64,000 bases of DNA from Bradyrhizobium sp. CSS354 (lineage in GTDB: Bacteria; Pseudomonadota; Alphaproteobacteria; Rhizobiales; Xanthobacteraceae). Position numbers and translations under genes: made by a program. The DNA is taken from assembly GCF_029051725.1 (NCBI RefSeq), contig NZ_JAACFU010000004.1, positions 372,001-436,000 on the forward strand, given 5' to 3'. Below the pieces are notes generated by a model. The model had not been told where the DNA came from, did not search any database, and saw nothing but the letters and a program-made list of their open reading frames with translations. Shown here piece by piece: positions 36,580 to 46,689 of this stretch (the first letter of the stretch is position 1; each line of letters opens with the position of its first letter).

Positions 36580-39093
36580 ATGACATCGCCAAAGCTCGAC
36601 CGCCGCCAGATGCTCAAGCTCGAGGCCGCCGCCATCGCGGCCGCCGCTGCGGGCATGCCCGCACCGGCGCTCGCCGCCAACCTCGTCGCCGAGCGCGATG
36701 TCGCCGAACTGAAATGGGACAAGGCCGCCTGCCGCTTCTGCGGCACCGGCTGCTCCGTGATGGTCGCGACCAAGAACAATCGCGTCGTCGCCACCCACGG
36801 CGACATCAAGGCCGAGGTCAATCGCGGCCTCAACTGCGTCAAGGGCTACTTCCTCTCCAAGATCATGTACGGCCACGACCGCCTGACGCAGCCGATGCTG
36901 CGCAAGACGGCCGGCAAATACGACAAGAACGGCGAATTCACGCCCATCTCCTGGACCGAAGCCTTCGACATCATGGAGGTGAAGTGGAAGGAGGCGATCA
37001 AGAAGCGCGGCCCGAACGGCGTCGCCATGTTCGGCTCCGGCCAGTGGACGGTCTGGGAGGGCTATGCGGCCGTGAAGCTGTTCAAGGCCGGCTTCCGCAC
37101 CAACAACATCGATCCCAATGCGCGCCACTGCATGGCTTCCGCCGTCGCCGGCATGATGCGCACCTTCGGCATCGACGAGCCGGCCGGCTGTTATGACGAC
37201 ATAGAGGCCACCGATGCCTTCGTGCTGTGGGGCTCCAACATGGCGGAGATGCATCCGATCCTGTGGACGCGCCTGGCCGACCGGCGGCTCTCCGCGCCGC
37301 ATGTCCGCGTCGCCGTGCTCTCGACCTTCGAGCACCGCTCGTTCGACCTCGCCGACATCGGCATGATCTTCAAGCCGCAGACCGACCTCTACATTCTCAA
37401 CGCCATCGCCAACCACATCATCAAGACCGGCCGGGTCAACAAGGACTTCGTTGCCGCGCATACCATCTTCAGGCGCGGCCAGACCGACATCGGCTACGGC
37501 TTGAGGCCCGAACATCCGCTGCAGAAGAAGGCGACGGGCGCGGCGAAGGCCAACGATTCCACCGAGATGAGTTACGACGAGTACGTCAAGTTCGTCTCCG
37601 AGTACACACTGGAGAAGGCGGCGGAGATGTCGGGCGTGCCGCTCAACCGGCTGGAGGCGCTGGCCGAGCTCTATGCCGATCCCAAGACCAAGGTGGTCTC
37701 GTTCTGGACCATGGGCTTCAACCAGCACACCCGCGGCGTCTGGTGCAACAACCTCGTCTACAACATCCATCTGTTGACCGGAAAGATCTCCTCGCCCGGC
37801 AACAGCCCGTTCTCGCTGACCGGCCAGCCCTCGGCCTGCGGCACCGCGCGCGAAGTCGGCACCTTCTCGCACCGTCTGCCGGCCGACATGGTCGTGACCA
37901 ACAAGGAGCACCGCACCAAGGCCGAGCACATCTGGCAGGTGCCCGAAGGCACCATTCCCGACAAGCCCGGCGCACATGCCGTGCTGCAAAGCCGGATGCT
38001 GAAGGACGGCCTGATCAACGCCTATTGGGTGCAGGTCAACAACAACCTTCAGGCCGGTCCCAACGCCAACGAGGAGACCTATCCGGGCTTCCGCAATCCC
38101 GACAATTTCATCGTGGTCTCGGACGCCTATCCCTCGGTCACCGCACTCGCCGCCGACCTCATCCTGCCGACCGCGATGTGGGTGGAGAAGGAAGGTGCCT
38201 ACGGCAATGCCGAGCGGCGTACGCAGTTCTGGCATCAGCTTGTCGCTGCCCCGGGCGAGTCGAAGTCCGATCTCTGGCAGCTCATGGAGTTCTCAAAGCG
38301 CTTCAAGATCGAGGAGGTCTGGCCCGAGGAGCTGATCGCCAAGAAGCCGGACGTGCGCGGCAAGACGCTGTTCGACGTGCTCTACAAGAACGGCCAGGTC
38401 GACAAGTTTCCGGTCTCCGACATCGAGCAGGGCTACCTCAACGACGAGTCCAAGGCGTTCGGCTTCTACGTCCACAAGGGCCTGTTCGAGGAATACGCCA
38501 CCTTCGGCCGCGGCCACGGCCACGACCTCGCGCCGTTCGACACCTATCACCGCGAGCGCGGCCTGCGCTGGCCTGTCGTCAACGGCCAGGAAACCAAATG
38601 GCGTTTCCGCGAGGGTAGCGACCCCTACGTCAAGCAGGGAACGGACGTGCAGTTCTACGGCTATCCCGACGGCAAGGCGCGCATCTTCGCTCTGCCTTAC
38701 GAGCCGCCGGCGGAATCGCCCGACAACGAATATCCCTACTGGCTCTCGACCGGCCGCGTGCTCGAGCACTGGCATTCCGGCACCATGACGCGCCGGGTGC
38801 CCGAGCTCTACAAGGCCTTCCCCGAGGCCGTGTGCTTCATGCATCCTGACGACGCGCAGGAGGCGAAGATCCGCCGCGGCGACGAGGTGAAGGTGGTCTC
38901 CCGCCGCGGCTTCATCCGTGTTCGCGTCGAGACGCGCGGCCGCGACCGGCCGCCGCGTGGCCTCGTATTCGTGCCGTGGTTCGACGAATCCAAGCTGATC
39001 AACAAGGTGACGCTGGACGCCACCGATCCGATCTCGCTGCAAACCGATTACAAGAAGTGCGCCGTGCGCATCGAGCGGGTGAACGTGTCATGA
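36580..39093 (+). CDS. napA: Periplasmic nitrate reductase catalytic subunit NapA
   Basis: This 837-residue molybdoenzyme reduces nitrate to nitrite in the periplasm. The Tat leader has [13 protein letters not shown], with cleavage near ALAAN. The [4Fe-4S] cluster ligands are in [10 protein letters not shown] (near residue 50) and NCVKGYF (near 86). The Mo-ligating cysteine is in [10 protein letters not shown] near 184. The C-terminal molybdopterin-binding region contains [22 protein letters not shown]. It overlaps napB by four bases (ATGA). Confidence 0.98.
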   Translation: MTSPKLDRRQMLKLEAAAIAAAAAGMPAPALAANLVAERDVAELKWDKAACRFCGTGCSVMVATKNNRVVATHGDIKAEVNRGLNCVKGYFLSKIMYGHDRLTQPMLRKTAGKYDKNGEFTPISWTEAFDIMEVKWKEAIKKRGPNGVAMFGSGQWTVWEGYAAVKLFKAGFRTNNIDPNARHCMASAVAGMMRTFGIDEPAGCYDDIEATDAFVLWGSNMAEMHPILWTRLADRRLSAPHVRVAVLSTFEHRSFDLADIGMIFKPQTDLYILNAIANHIIKTGRVNKDFVAAHTIFRRGQTDIGYGLRPEHPLQKKATGAAKANDSTEMSYDEYVKFVSEYTLEKAAEMSGVPLNRLEALAELYADPKTKVVSFWTMGFNQHTRGVWCNNLVYNIHLLTGKISSPGNSPFSLTGQPSACGTAREVGTFSHRLPADMVVTNKEHRTKAEHIWQVPEGTIPDKPGAHAVLQSRMLKDGLINAYWVQVNNNLQAGPNANEETYPGFRNPDNFIVVSDAYPSVTALAADLILPTAMWVEKEGAYGNAERRTQFWHQLVAAPGESKSDLWQLMEFSKRFKIEEVWPEELIAKKPDVRGKTLFDVLYKNGQVDKFPVSDIEQGYLNDESKAFGFYVHKGLFEEYATFGRGHGHDLAPFDTYHRERGLRWPVVNGQETKWRFREGSDPYVKQGTDVQFYGYPDGKARIFALPYEPPAESPDNEYPYWLSTGRVLEHWHSGTMTRRVPELYKAFPEAVCFMHPDDAQEAKIRRGDEVKVVSRRGFIRVRVETRGRDRPPRGLVFVPWFDESKLINKVTLDATDPISLQTDYKKCAVRIERVNVS

Positions 39094-39563
39094 TGAAACG
39101 ATTTGGAGTAGCGCTGCTCGCAATCGCGATCGCGGCGGCTGGCGCGAGCTCGCTGACCGCGCAGACGGTGACGTCAGGCCTGCGCGGCCCGACGCCGCTC
39201 AACGACGAAGGGCCGGCGCCGCCGATGCTGCCGAACCGCAACACCTCCGAAAGGGAAGTGCGCAACTATCCGGAGCAGCCGCCGGTGATCCCGCATGCGA
39301 TCGATGGCTATCAGGTCGATCTCAACGGCAACAAGTGCCTGTCCTGCCATGCGCGGGCGCGCATCGCGGAATCGCAGGCGCCGATGGTCTCGATCACCCA
39401 CTTCATGGACCGCGACGGCCAGTTCCTGGCCTCGATCTCGCCGCGCCGCTTTTTCTGTACCGAATGCCACGTGCCGCAGAACACGGCGACGCCACCCGTC
39501 AGCAACGACTTCACCGACATCGACACACTGCTGTCGCGCGCAAGCCCCGGTGGTCGCCGATGA
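39090..39563 (+). CDS. napB: Nitrate reductase diheme cytochrome c subunit NapB
   Basis: The protein (157 residues) has a Sec signal peptide ([24 protein letters not shown]) and two CXXCH heme motifs, CLSCH near residue 83 and CTECH near 123. Other conserved features are [18 protein letters not shown] and ARISESQAP-type sequence. NapB passes electrons from NapC to NapA. The start ATGATG overlaps the napA stop, and its own stop overlaps the napC start. Confidence 0.97.
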   Translation: MMKRFGVALLAIAIAAAGASSLTAQTVTSGLRGPTPLNDEGPAPPMLPNRNTSEREVRNYPEQPPVIPHAIDGYQVDLNGNKCLSCHARARIAESQAPMVSITHFMDRDGQFLASISPRRFFCTECHVPQNTATPPVSNDFTDIDTLLSRASPGGRR

Positions 39564-40213
39564 CGACGACCGCTGATGATCCCGACGAGGGAATGAAGGC
39601 CAAGGGCGGTTTCGTCGCGCGAAGCTTGGACTTTGCGCGCGAGCTCTGGCAGGTGCTGATCCGTCCGAGTTCGGTGTTCGGGCTCGGCGTGCTGGTGCTG
39701 GCGGGCTTCATGGCCGGCGTGATCTTCTGGGGCGGTTTCAACACCGCGCTGGAATTGACCAACACCGAAAAATTCTGCACCGGCTGCCACGAGATGAAGG
39801 ACAACGTCTATGCCGAGCTGAAGTCGACCATCCACTTCGCCAACCGCTCCGGCGTGCGCGCGACCTGTCCGGATTGCCACGTGCCGCACAACTGGACCGA
39901 CAAGATCGCCCGCAAGATGCAAGCCTCCAAGGAGGTCTGGGGCAAGATCTTCGGCACGATCGACACCCGCGAGAAATTCCAAGATCACCGGCTCGAGCTG
40001 GCGGCGCATGAATGGGCGCGCTTCAAGTCCAACGATTCGCTGGAATGCCGCAACTGCCACAGCGCCGATTCCATGGACATCACCAAGCAGTCGCCGCGGG
40101 CCTCGGTCGCCCACCAGCGCTTCCTGTTCACCAAGGAAAAGACCTGCATCGACTGCCACAAGGGCATCGCCCACCATCTACCCGACATGCGCGGCGTTCC
40201 CGGCTGGCAATAG
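39560..40213 (+). CDS. napC: Tetraheme quinol dehydrogenase NapC
   Basis: This 217-residue membrane-anchored cytochrome c has one N-terminal helix ([24 protein letters not shown]) and four CXXCH sites (CTGCH, CPDCH, CRNCH and CIDCH, near residues 74, 103, 164 and 197). It oxidises quinol and feeds NapB. ATG 39560 overlaps the napB stop. It is the last gene of the operon; napF, napG and napH are absent, as in other Bradyrhizobium nap operons. Confidence 0.97.
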   Translation: MTTTADDPDEGMKAKGGFVARSLDFARELWQVLIRPSSVFGLGVLVLAGFMAGVIFWGGFNTALELTNTEKFCTGCHEMKDNVYAELKSTIHFANRSGVRATCPDCHVPHNWTDKIARKMQASKEVWGKIFGTIDTREKFQDHRLELAAHEWARFKSNDSLECRNCHSADSMDITKQSPRASVAHQRFLFTKEKTCIDCHKGIAHHLPDMRGVPGWQ

Positions 40214-40313
40214 GGGCGCTGGCAACCGGATTTGCGCGGCTTGAACCGGCGGTGCGAATGGTTAGTTTTGGGGCTGGCGAATCGCTCCGTTTCGCCCCCT
40301 CCTCAAGACAGAC

Positions 40314-41429
40314 ATGGCCACATTCACCCCGCATCAGGATGCCGCGCTCAAGGCCGTTGGCGACTGGCTCAAGGCCAAACCCGGCCGCAACGGCACGCCG
40401 CCGGTGTTCCGCCTGTTCGGCTATGCCGGGACCGGCAAGACCACGCTGGCGCGGCACATCGCCGACGGCGTCGACGGCGAGGTGAAGTTCGCCGCCTTCA
40501 CCGGCAAGGCGGCGCTGGTCATGCGCAACAAGGGTTGCGACGAAGCCTCCACCATCCATTCCCTAATCTATCGCACCCGCGAATCCGGCGAGGAACAACC
40601 CAGCTTCGAGCTGTGGGACGACGCCCCGGCCTCCAAAGCCAAGCTGATCGTGATCGACGAATGCTCGATGGTCGATGCCGAATTGGGCCGCGACCTGATG
40701 TCGTTCGACTGCCCGCTGCTGGTGCTGGGCGATCCCGCCCAGCTGCCGCCGATCCAGGGCGGCGGCTTCTTCACCAATACCGAGCCGGATGCGATGCTGA
40801 CCGAGGTGCACCGCCAGGCCCAGGACGACCCGATCGTGCGGATGTCGATGGACGTCCGCGAGGGACGCGAACTCGACATCGGCCGCTACGGCGAGAGCGA
40901 GGTGGTGTCGCGCAAGGAGCTCGATCCTGATCGCGTCATGGCCGCCGACCAGGTGCTGGTCGGCCGCAACAACACGCGGCGCGCATATAATATGCGGGTG
41001 CGTCAGCGCCAGAACATCGAAGACGTCTTCCCCGTCGCCGGCGACAAGCTGGTCTGCCTGCGCAACAATCGCAAGAAGGGCCTGTTCAACGGCGGGCTGT
41101 GGCGCGTGAAGTCGCGCAACACCTCGCGCTCGAAATCCCGCATTCTCAGCATGAGGCTGTCGCCGGACGAGGATCTCGGCCACAAGGTGACCAAGGTCTC
41201 GGTGCGCGCCGATTGCTTCGAGGGTGGCGTCGAGGCGATCGCCTGGGAGCAGCGCAAGCCCTATGACGAGTTCGACTACGGCTACGTGCTGACCGTGCAC
41301 AAGTCGCAGGGCTCGCAATGGGACGACGTCGTGCTGTTCGACGAGAGCTTTGCGTTTCAGGAGAGCCGCGCGAGGTGGCTGTACACGGGAATCACGCGGG
41401 CGGCGAAGCGGCTGAGCATAGTGGTGTGA
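40314..41429 (+). CDS. RecD-like single-subunit ATP-dependent DNA helicase
   Basis: This 371-residue superfamily 1B helicase has Walker A LFGYAGTGKTTL near residue 38, motif Ia FTGKAALVMRNKG, Walker B VIDECSMVD near 115, motif III LVLGDPAQLPPI, and C-terminal motifs LTVHKSQGSQWDDVVLFDES and WLYTGITRAAKRL. It lacks the extra domains of full RecD2 and RecD. Related short RecD-like proteins are widespread in alphaproteobacteria and are presumed to act in DNA repair or replication. It is monocistronic, downstream of the nap operon. Confidence 0.88.
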   Translation: MATFTPHQDAALKAVGDWLKAKPGRNGTPPVFRLFGYAGTGKTTLARHIADGVDGEVKFAAFTGKAALVMRNKGCDEASTIHSLIYRTRESGEEQPSFELWDDAPASKAKLIVIDECSMVDAELGRDLMSFDCPLLVLGDPAQLPPIQGGGFFTNTEPDAMLTEVHRQAQDDPIVRMSMDVREGRELDIGRYGESEVVSRKELDPDRVMAADQVLVGRNNTRRAYNMRVRQRQNIEDVFPVAGDKLVCLRNNRKKGLFNGGLWRVKSRNTSRSKSRILSMRLSPDEDLGHKVTKVSVRADCFEGGVEAIAWEQRKPYDEFDYGYVLTVHKSQGSQWDDVVLFDESFAFQESRARWLYTGITRAAKRLSIVV

Positions 41430-41435
41430 GGCTGC

Positions 41436-41520
41436 CGTAGCCCGGATGGAGCGCAGCGTAATCCGGGGTTAGCTCCGCGATCGTGATTCCCGGATTGCGC
41501 TGCGCTCCATCCGGGCTACG
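41436..41520. repeat. Intergenic palindromic element, family D
   Basis: A 32-base arm beginning CGTAGCCCGGATGGAGCGC (41436-41467) is inverted at 41489-41520 with one mismatch and a 21-base spacer. It lies between convergent genes, 6 bases after the helicase stop and 14 before the caspase-gene stop, and could serve as a two-way terminator. Confidence 0.87.
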
Positions 41521-41534
41521 GTCCCCTACGATCC

Positions 41535-43232
41535 CTACTTCCCCGCGACGAAATAAAAATCCTCTCTTCCCGGCGGCGAGCCGTATGAAAACGGCTGCTG
41601 CACGTGCTTGGTCACAAGCCAGACATCGTCGCGGACGATGTCGAACAGTTTTCGGATTTCGACGCGCGGCACCTTGATTTCGCGGGCGAGCGCGGTGGCG
41701 AACGGGCTGTCGGCGCCGCCGTCGCCGTCCATCGCTGTCTCGCCGTGCTTGGCGGCGTAGACCACCATGAAGCCGGCGCCGGGCTCGATGTTGGAAAAGC
41801 CCTTGTCTACCAGCTTCAGCGACAGGGTGCGCTGCATGGTCGGCGCGAACGGATTGTCGCGGCAGGCATCCAGCATCACCAGCCGCACTTTTCGCGCAGC
41901 GCCCACCGCCGCGATCACCTGCTCGAGCGCAACCGCCTGGGTCTCGGCGTCCCTGTCGGCGGCAAGCTTGGCATCGACGGGAACGAGATAATTCACGCCG
42001 CCGATCTCGAAACCGTGGCCGGCGTAATAGACCACCGCCCAATCCGCCTTCTCCGCCTCGGCCGCAAACGTCTGCAACGCTTCGAAGAACTTGTCGCGGG
42101 TGAGGTCGCTGACGGATATCACGGTCTGGAAGCCGACATCGCGCAGCACGGCTGCGATCATTTTCGAGTCACGTGGCGGATTGGGCAAGGCGTGGACGTT
42201 CTTGTAGGCACCGTTGCCGATCACAAGCGCCACGCGGCGTCCCGTGGATCCAGCCGACGGCTGCGGGGTCAGCGCGGCTAATCGCTCCTGTGCGATCGCG
42301 CGGGCACGCGCGACATCGAACTCGTCGAACTTCGTCAACGAATAGGCCGCCGCGCGATAGTCTGCACGGGCCTGGGCAAGATCCTTCTTGCGCTCGTAGA
42401 TCTGGCCGCGACCCGAATGTGCCCGGACGTTGTTCGGGTTGATCTGGATCGCCGTGTTGTAGTCCTTCAGCGCGGCGTCGAAATCGCCCTTCAACATGTT
42501 GACGTCGGCGCGATTGTTGATCGCGTACACGTTTTTCGGCTGCTTTTCGATCAAGCCGTTGCAATCGGCGAAGGCCTGGTCGAACTTGCCCATCATGCCG
42601 TAGGTGATGCAACGGTTGCTGGTGATCTGCGGCGCGGCCGGTTCGATCTTCTCGGCCTCCGCGAAATCGGCGAGCGCGCCGTCAAAATCCTTCATCAGCG
42701 TGCGCACGCGGGCGCGGTTGGTATAGCCGAGCAGAAACTTGGGCGCGTATTTGATCGACAGGTTGAAATCGTCGAGCGCGCTTTGCAGCGCCCCCCGGCG
42801 CACCTGGATGATGCCGCGGTTGTTGTAGGGCACACCGTAGGTCGGGCGCTTCTGAAGTGCGAGGTTGTAGTCCGCCATCGCACGGTCGTCCTGGCCCGTC
42901 CGCTCATAGGCGAGGCCGCGCAGATTGAGCGTGACGACGTTGTCGGGATCGAGGTCGACGGCCATGGACAAGGTCTCGATCGCGTGGACGTAGTCGCGCT
43001 TGTTGATCAGCGTATTGCCGCGCACGGAGAGCGCGATGGCCTTGTCCTTGCCGGTGAGCCGGTCGGCGTTGAGCAAATTGTCGCAGGCCTGCGCCCTCGC
43101 CTGCGCATCCGCCTGGCGGTCGCGGCAAAGGGCGAGGTCGTCGCCGGGCTTCGGATCGGCCGCCGCGATCGAACTCCAGCCGGCCAGGACGGCGAGAACA
43201 GCGACGAGGGTCAGGGATGCGACGCGCAGCAT
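41535..43232 (-). CDS. Secreted TPR and caspase-domain protein (C14-like peptidase)
   Basis: This 565-residue protein begins with a signal peptide (MLRVASLTLVAVLAVLAGWSSIAAA). About seven TPR-type repeats follow in residues 60-330 (for example VRGNTLINKRDYVHAIETLSMAVDLDPDN). A C-terminal p20-like caspase domain starts at GRRVALVIGNGAYKNVHALPNPPRD. The catalytic dyad is visible: His in VVYYAGHGFEIGG near residue 405 and Cys in VMLDACRDNPF near 455. Such proteins are common in rhizobia. The substrate and role are unknown, and the signal peptide points to the periplasm. Confidence 0.88.
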   Translation of the reverse strand: MLRVASLTLVAVLAVLAGWSSIAAADPKPGDDLALCRDRQADAQARAQACDNLLNADRLTGKDKAIALSVRGNTLINKRDYVHAIETLSMAVDLDPDNVVTLNLRGLAYERTGQDDRAMADYNLALQKRPTYGVPYNNRGIIQVRRGALQSALDDFNLSIKYAPKFLLGYTNRARVRTLMKDFDGALADFAEAEKIEPAAPQITSNRCITYGMMGKFDQAFADCNGLIEKQPKNVYAINNRADVNMLKGDFDAALKDYNTAIQINPNNVRAHSGRGQIYERKKDLAQARADYRAAAYSLTKFDEFDVARARAIAQERLAALTPQPSAGSTGRRVALVIGNGAYKNVHALPNPPRDSKMIAAVLRDVGFQTVISVSDLTRDKFFEALQTFAAEAEKADWAVVYYAGHGFEIGGVNYLVPVDAKLAADRDAETQAVALEQVIAAVGAARKVRLVMLDACRDNPFAPTMQRTLSLKLVDKGFSNIEPGAGFMVVYAAKHGETAMDGDGGADSPFATALAREIKVPRVEIRKLFDIVRDDVWLVTKHVQQPFSYGSPPGREDFYFVAGK

Positions 43233-43477
43233 GTTGTCAGGTCAGCTCCAGCCACGATTCTTTTAAGTCGATCACCGATCGCGCCGGTTCATCTAGCGCG
43301 GAGTTCCGGTCCTCGCCAAGCCGGGCTGCTCCAGGCGGCGCGTTTCACACACTCGTGTCCGTCCGGCCGTAACAATCGCCGGGTCGGCCCGTATCTCGAA
43401 TGTCCGAAAATGCCGGGCAGGCTATTCGCCCGGCCCCAACCGCCCTAGACTGTCAGACCTTCGGAAAGAGGATCGCC

Positions 43478-44182
43478 ATGCGCCGACCTGCCCTCCTGTC
43501 CCTGCTCGCCGCAACCACCGCCCTGACGCTGGCTTTTGCCGCGCCGACCCGGGCTGCAGAGGATGCGGTCGTGATCCCCGCTCCCGCCGTTGACGCGGCG
43601 CCCGCTAGCGGGATCCAGACCGCCGTGATCGCCGGCGGCTGCTTCTGGGGCGTGCAGGGCGTGTTCCAGCACACCGCAGGCGTCGTCAACGCGGTCTCCG
43701 GCTATGCCGGCGGCACCAAGGCGACGGCCGACTACCAGACCGTATCGAGCGGCCGGACCGGCCACGCGGAATCGGTCGAGATCAAGTACGACCCGAAGAA
43801 GATCTCCTACGGCAAGATCCTCCAGATCTACTTCTCGGTGGCGCACGACCCGACCCAGCTCAACCGGCAGGGCCCCGACACCGGTACGCAATATCGCTCG
43901 GCGATCTTCACCACCTCCGACGAGCAGAAGAAGGTGGCCGAGGCCTATATCGCCCAGCTCAACGGCGCCAAGGTCTTCAGCAAGCCGATCGCGACCAAGG
44001 TCGGCGCGCTTGAGGCGTTCTATCCAGCGGAGGCCTATCACCAGGATTATCTGACGCTGCACCCGAACCAGCCTTATATCGCCTACAACGACCTCCCGAA
44101 GGTCGAGAACCTGAAAAAGCTGTTCGCGGATAACTATATCGAGAAGCCGACGCTGGTGAGCGCCAGCAAGGCCACCAATTGA
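43478..44182 (+). CDS. msrA: Peptide-methionine (S)-S-oxide reductase MsrA, exported form
   Basis: This 234-residue enzyme has an N-terminal signal peptide ([23 protein letters not shown]). The MsrA domain has the catalytic cysteine in [10 protein letters not shown] near residue 55, then [29 protein letters not shown] and [26 protein letters not shown]. It repairs oxidised methionine, here in the periplasm. ATG 43478 has AGAGGA upstream. msrB follows after 43 bases in the same direction. Confidence 0.95.
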   Translation: MRRPALLSLLAATTALTLAFAAPTRAAEDAVVIPAPAVDAAPASGIQTAVIAGGCFWGVQGVFQHTAGVVNAVSGYAGGTKATADYQTVSSGRTGHAESVEIKYDPKKISYGKILQIYFSVAHDPTQLNRQGPDTGTQYRSAIFTTSDEQKKVAEAYIAQLNGAKVFSKPIATKVGALEAFYPAEAYHQDYLTLHPNQPYIAYNDLPKVENLKKLFADNYIEKPTLVSASKATN

Positions 44183-44225
44183 TCGCGAGATCATCGAAAC
44201 AAGATCATCGAAAAACGGGAGACCC

Positions 44226-44645
44226 ATGCCCGACACCAAGACGAAAACCACGGACGACAAAGTCATCAAGAGCGAACAGCAATGGCGCAGCGAATTGTCG
44301 CCGATGCAATACGCGGTGCTGCGCGAGAAGGCGACCGAGCGTCCCTTCTCCGGCGAATATGAGCACGACCACCGCGCCGGCACCTATACCTGCGCCGGCT
44401 GCGGCAATGTGCTGTTCGAGTCCGACGCGAAGTTCGATTCCGGCTGCGGCTGGCCGAGCTTCACCCAGCCGGCCGTCGAGGGCCATATCGACGAGGAGCG
44501 GGACGTCAGCCACGGCATGATCCGTACCGAGGTGCTGTGCGCCAAGTGCAGCGGCCATCTCGGCCATGTCTTCCCCGACGGCCCAGGGCCCACGGGCTTG
44601 CGCTACTGCATCAATTCCGCGGCGCTGAAGCTCGAACCCAAATAA
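44226..44645 (+). CDS. msrB: Peptide-methionine (R)-S-oxide reductase MsrB
   Basis: This 139-residue enzyme has the zinc cysteines CAGC near 56-59 and CAKC near 105-108, the motifs [11 protein letters not shown] and [25 protein letters not shown], and the catalytic Cys near 127. No signal peptide is seen, so it should act in the cytoplasm, unlike the exported MsrA encoded just upstream. A GGGAG precedes the ATG. A stem-loop follows. Confidence 0.97.
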   Translation: MPDTKTKTTDDKVIKSEQQWRSELSPMQYAVLREKATERPFSGEYEHDHRAGTYTCAGCGNVLFESDAKFDSGCGWPSFTQPAVEGHIDEERDVSHGMIRTEVLCAKCSGHLGHVFPDGPGPTGLRYCINSAALKLEPK

Positions 44646-44654
44646 ACCTTGCGG

Positions 44655-44685
44655 GCCGCCGGGTTCCGTCATGGAACCCGGCGGC
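44655..44685 (+). terminator. Stem-loop terminator candidate after msrB
   Basis: A 13-base perfect stem (GCCGCCGGGTTCC with GGAACCCGGCGGC) has a 5-base loop, 9 bases after the msrB stop. The T-rich tract (TGCTTTTCTT) begins about 8 bases later, so termination efficiency is uncertain. Confidence 0.6.
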
Positions 44686-44753
44686 GCGATGTGCTTTTCT
44701 TCCCCGGTGGTGCGGCCGGCCATGGCGTTGCGGCGGCCGCCAGGGAGGATGCC

Positions 44754-44918
44754 ATGACGCTTGGGACCATCCTGATCATCCTGGTGATCATTTATCTCGT
44801 CGGCGGCCTGTCTGGCCGCGTCGGTGGCTACGGCTACGGAATGGGTCATTCCGGCATGGGGATCGGCGGCCTCGTCTTGGTGGTGCTGCTCGTGCTCCTG
44901 CTCCTTGGCAAGCTATAA
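44754..44918 (+). CDS. DUF3309 small membrane protein
   Basis: This 54-residue protein begins MTLGTILIILVIIYLVGGL and has a Gly/Tyr/Met-rich middle (GYGYGMGHSGMG) and a second hydrophobic run (LVLVVLLVLLLLGKL). This is the DUF3309 pattern of small two-helix membrane proteins of unknown function. GGGAGG lies 6 bases before ATG 44754, which decides the start. Confidence 0.85.
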   Translation: MTLGTILIILVIIYLVGGLSGRVGGYGYGMGHSGMGIGGLVLVVLLVLLLLGKL

Positions 44919-45128
44919 CCCTTCAAGGCACTGATATTGTTGAACCTTTCCAGGTTGCGGAGCAGCCATGCGCGGATTCATCATCTCGCATCGCGGGGGT
45001 CGCAATTTTGTCAAAACGGGCTATATTAGAGGACGAAAATGACATGTGCGGCGCCCACTCAATCGTGGCCTCTGCCCGTCTAAACCCCACGCGCTTAAAG
45101 CCCCAGAGAGATCACGAGGTCTTTGACC

Positions 45129-45422
45129 ATGCGTCCACTGCGTCCGTTCAACTTCAATACTTCCGCCGAACTCTTCCCCGCTGCGATCCGCAAGAAGAAG
45201 CGTGCAGGCTTCACCTATCGCCGGTTCGGCACCGCGGCCGAAGCCGTCCAGTTCGCGATGGAGCAGTTGCCGACGGACTCGCTGAACGGCGCCTATCTCC
45301 AGGTCGAGGAAGCGCGCTTCGACCAGAACGGCATCCGCTCGCTCTATGAGAGCGAAGCCTTCCCGCTGCCCCGTCACCGCAAGCCGGTTGAGGCCAGCAC
45401 CGACGCTGCTGACGCGGCGTAA
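45129..45422 (+). CDS. Conserved small hypothetical protein
   Basis: This 97-residue protein begins [18 protein letters not shown]. It has a basic stretch ([14 protein letters not shown]), a helix-rich middle ([13 protein letters not shown]) and a polar end. The pattern is one I associate with conserved hypothetical proteins of Bradyrhizobium, but no domain is named. ATG 45129 is preferred over the TTG two codons upstream. A strong terminator follows. No signal peptide or membrane helix is seen. Confidence 0.72.
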   Translation: MRPLRPFNFNTSAELFPAAIRKKKRAGFTYRRFGTAAEAVQFAMEQLPTDSLNGAYLQVEEARFDQNGIRSLYESEAFPLPRHRKPVEASTDAADAA

Positions 45423-45454
45423 GTTTCCGTCAGCCACTCCGATGTGCGCTCAGG

Positions 45455-45485
45455 GCGCGATGGCCGAAAGGCCGTCGCGCTTTTT
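45455..45485 (+). terminator. Rho-independent terminator
   Basis: An 11-base stem with one T-G pair is closed by a GAAA tetraloop (GGCC-GAAA-GGCC core) and followed by TTTTT. It begins 33 bases after the preceding stop. Confidence 0.92.
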
Positions 45486-45500
45486 GCGTTTTGGGGCGTG

Positions 45501-46058
45501 TCAGATGCGCGGCTGCTTGTCGAGCCAGCGGCGGAGCAGGCGCACGTTGCGCATGTTGGCACGGAACATGACATCGAAGGCGTCGCCCGCGAACGGGACG
45601 ATGCCGACGACGCCGTCGAGAGCGACATTCCCGAGCATGCGCGCGGTGATGTACCAGGGCGCCCCGAGCGCTCTCGCCTCTCGCACCAGCCAGAGCGAGA
45701 TCGCGGTGGTGATGATGTCGCCGACGACGGGGATCAGTCCGATCAAGCCGTCGATGCCATAGCGGATATTGGTCCCGGGCAGCACGAAGGCGACATCGAG
45801 CAGCTTTGCGATCGCCTCGATCCGCGCGATCCGCTGCTCGCGCGTCAGATTGCCGAACGGGTTGCCGGCGAAGGGACTGTCCTTCCCGAACTCGAAGCGA
45901 AACTCGCGAAAGCCCTGCTCCAGCGTTTCGGGCCGGATCTCGTGACCGTCCTGATCGATGATCGGCCCACGGCCCCCGGTGCCCGAAGAGGCCGCGCCCG
46001 AGCGGTTTCCCGAACGGGAGCGACGCGGAGCAAGAATATCGTCATCGGGCATGGTCAT
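45501..46058 (-). CDS. DUF4112 domain protein
   Basis: The protein is 185 residues from ATG 46058. An N-terminal polar region (DDDILAPRRSRSGN) precedes a DUF4112 domain with hydrophobic segments: LDVAFVLPGTNIRYGIDGLIGLIPVVGDIITTAISLWLV and MLGNVALDGVVGIVPFAGDAFDVMFRANMRNVRLLRRWLD. It is probably a membrane-associated protein of unknown function. Longer starts to 46157 are possible but less likely. It follows the DUF5413-like gene on the same strand. Confidence 0.85.
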   Translation of the reverse strand: MTMPDDDILAPRRSRSGNRSGAASSGTGGRGPIIDQDGHEIRPETLEQGFREFRFEFGKDSPFAGNPFGNLTREQRIARIEAIAKLLDVAFVLPGTNIRYGIDGLIGLIPVVGDIITTAISLWLVREARALGAPWYITARMLGNVALDGVVGIVPFAGDAFDVMFRANMRNVRLLRRWLDKQPRI

Positions 46059-46119
46059 GGCCTGTAGGGAACGCGCCAGCGCGGCGGAGGTTGCTGCGGC
46101 GTGATCGAAGGTCGCGCCC

Positions 46120-46545
46120 TCAAGTCTGTGCCGCCGCCGGCTGCGGCTCCTCGACATATCTATGCACGAGCCAGGATGAAATCACCGCCGGCACGAACCC
46201 GACGAGGCCGTACAGGATGAACTGCACCGCGCCCGAGTCCGGCCCGCGCGAGCTGTAGGTCAGCGAGGCCAGGATGAAGGCGAACACGCCGACCAGCAGC
46301 ATCCGCAGCACCGGGCCGATCCGGCGGATGTGGATCAGGATGTCGTCGACCGCACCGATCATCAGCGAGGGCAGAAAGCCGAACAGATAGCTGTATTGCA
46401 GGGTTTTGAAGAACACCGCGAACAGCTTGCCGACCTCGCCGAGACTGGTCTGGGTCCAATAGCCGGACTGGTAGGTCGTCGTCAGCAGCAGCAGGAACCC
46501 GCCCACGAACGGGCCAACCAGCGCAAACACGAGATAGCGTTTCAT
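46120..46545 (-). CDS. Small integral membrane protein (DUF5413-like)
   Basis: This 141-residue protein has four predicted membrane helices: YLVFALVGPFVGGFLLLLTT, LQYSYLFGFLPSLMIGAV, MLLVGVFAFILASLTY and QFILYGLVGFVPAVISSWLV. I associate the sequence with DUF5413, a family found in Bradyrhizobium and relatives, with moderate confidence. The function is unknown. It is upstream of the DUF4112 gene on the same strand (gap 61 bases) and may be cotranscribed. Confidence 0.78.
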   Translation of the reverse strand: MKRYLVFALVGPFVGGFLLLLTTTYQSGYWTQTSLGEVGKLFAVFFKTLQYSYLFGFLPSLMIGAVDDILIHIRRIGPVLRMLLVGVFAFILASLTYSSRGPDSGAVQFILYGLVGFVPAVISSWLVHRYVEEPQPAAAQT

Positions 46546-46689
46546 CAGGCACCCTCATCCTTGGCCCCGTTTATAGCAGGGCCGCGGGAACCTTGAATAG
46601 CGGGGGGTGCGGCACTGCGTCGGGAACAAGCGGCACAGCGACGAGTTCAGACAGGACCTGAAACTCACCTGTCAGATTTGGAGCCGCCG

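Noticed and set aside
36493..38235. 580-codon open frame antisense to napA
   Set aside because: It mirrors the third-position GC bias of napA and has no motif, start signal or operon context; napA is certain.
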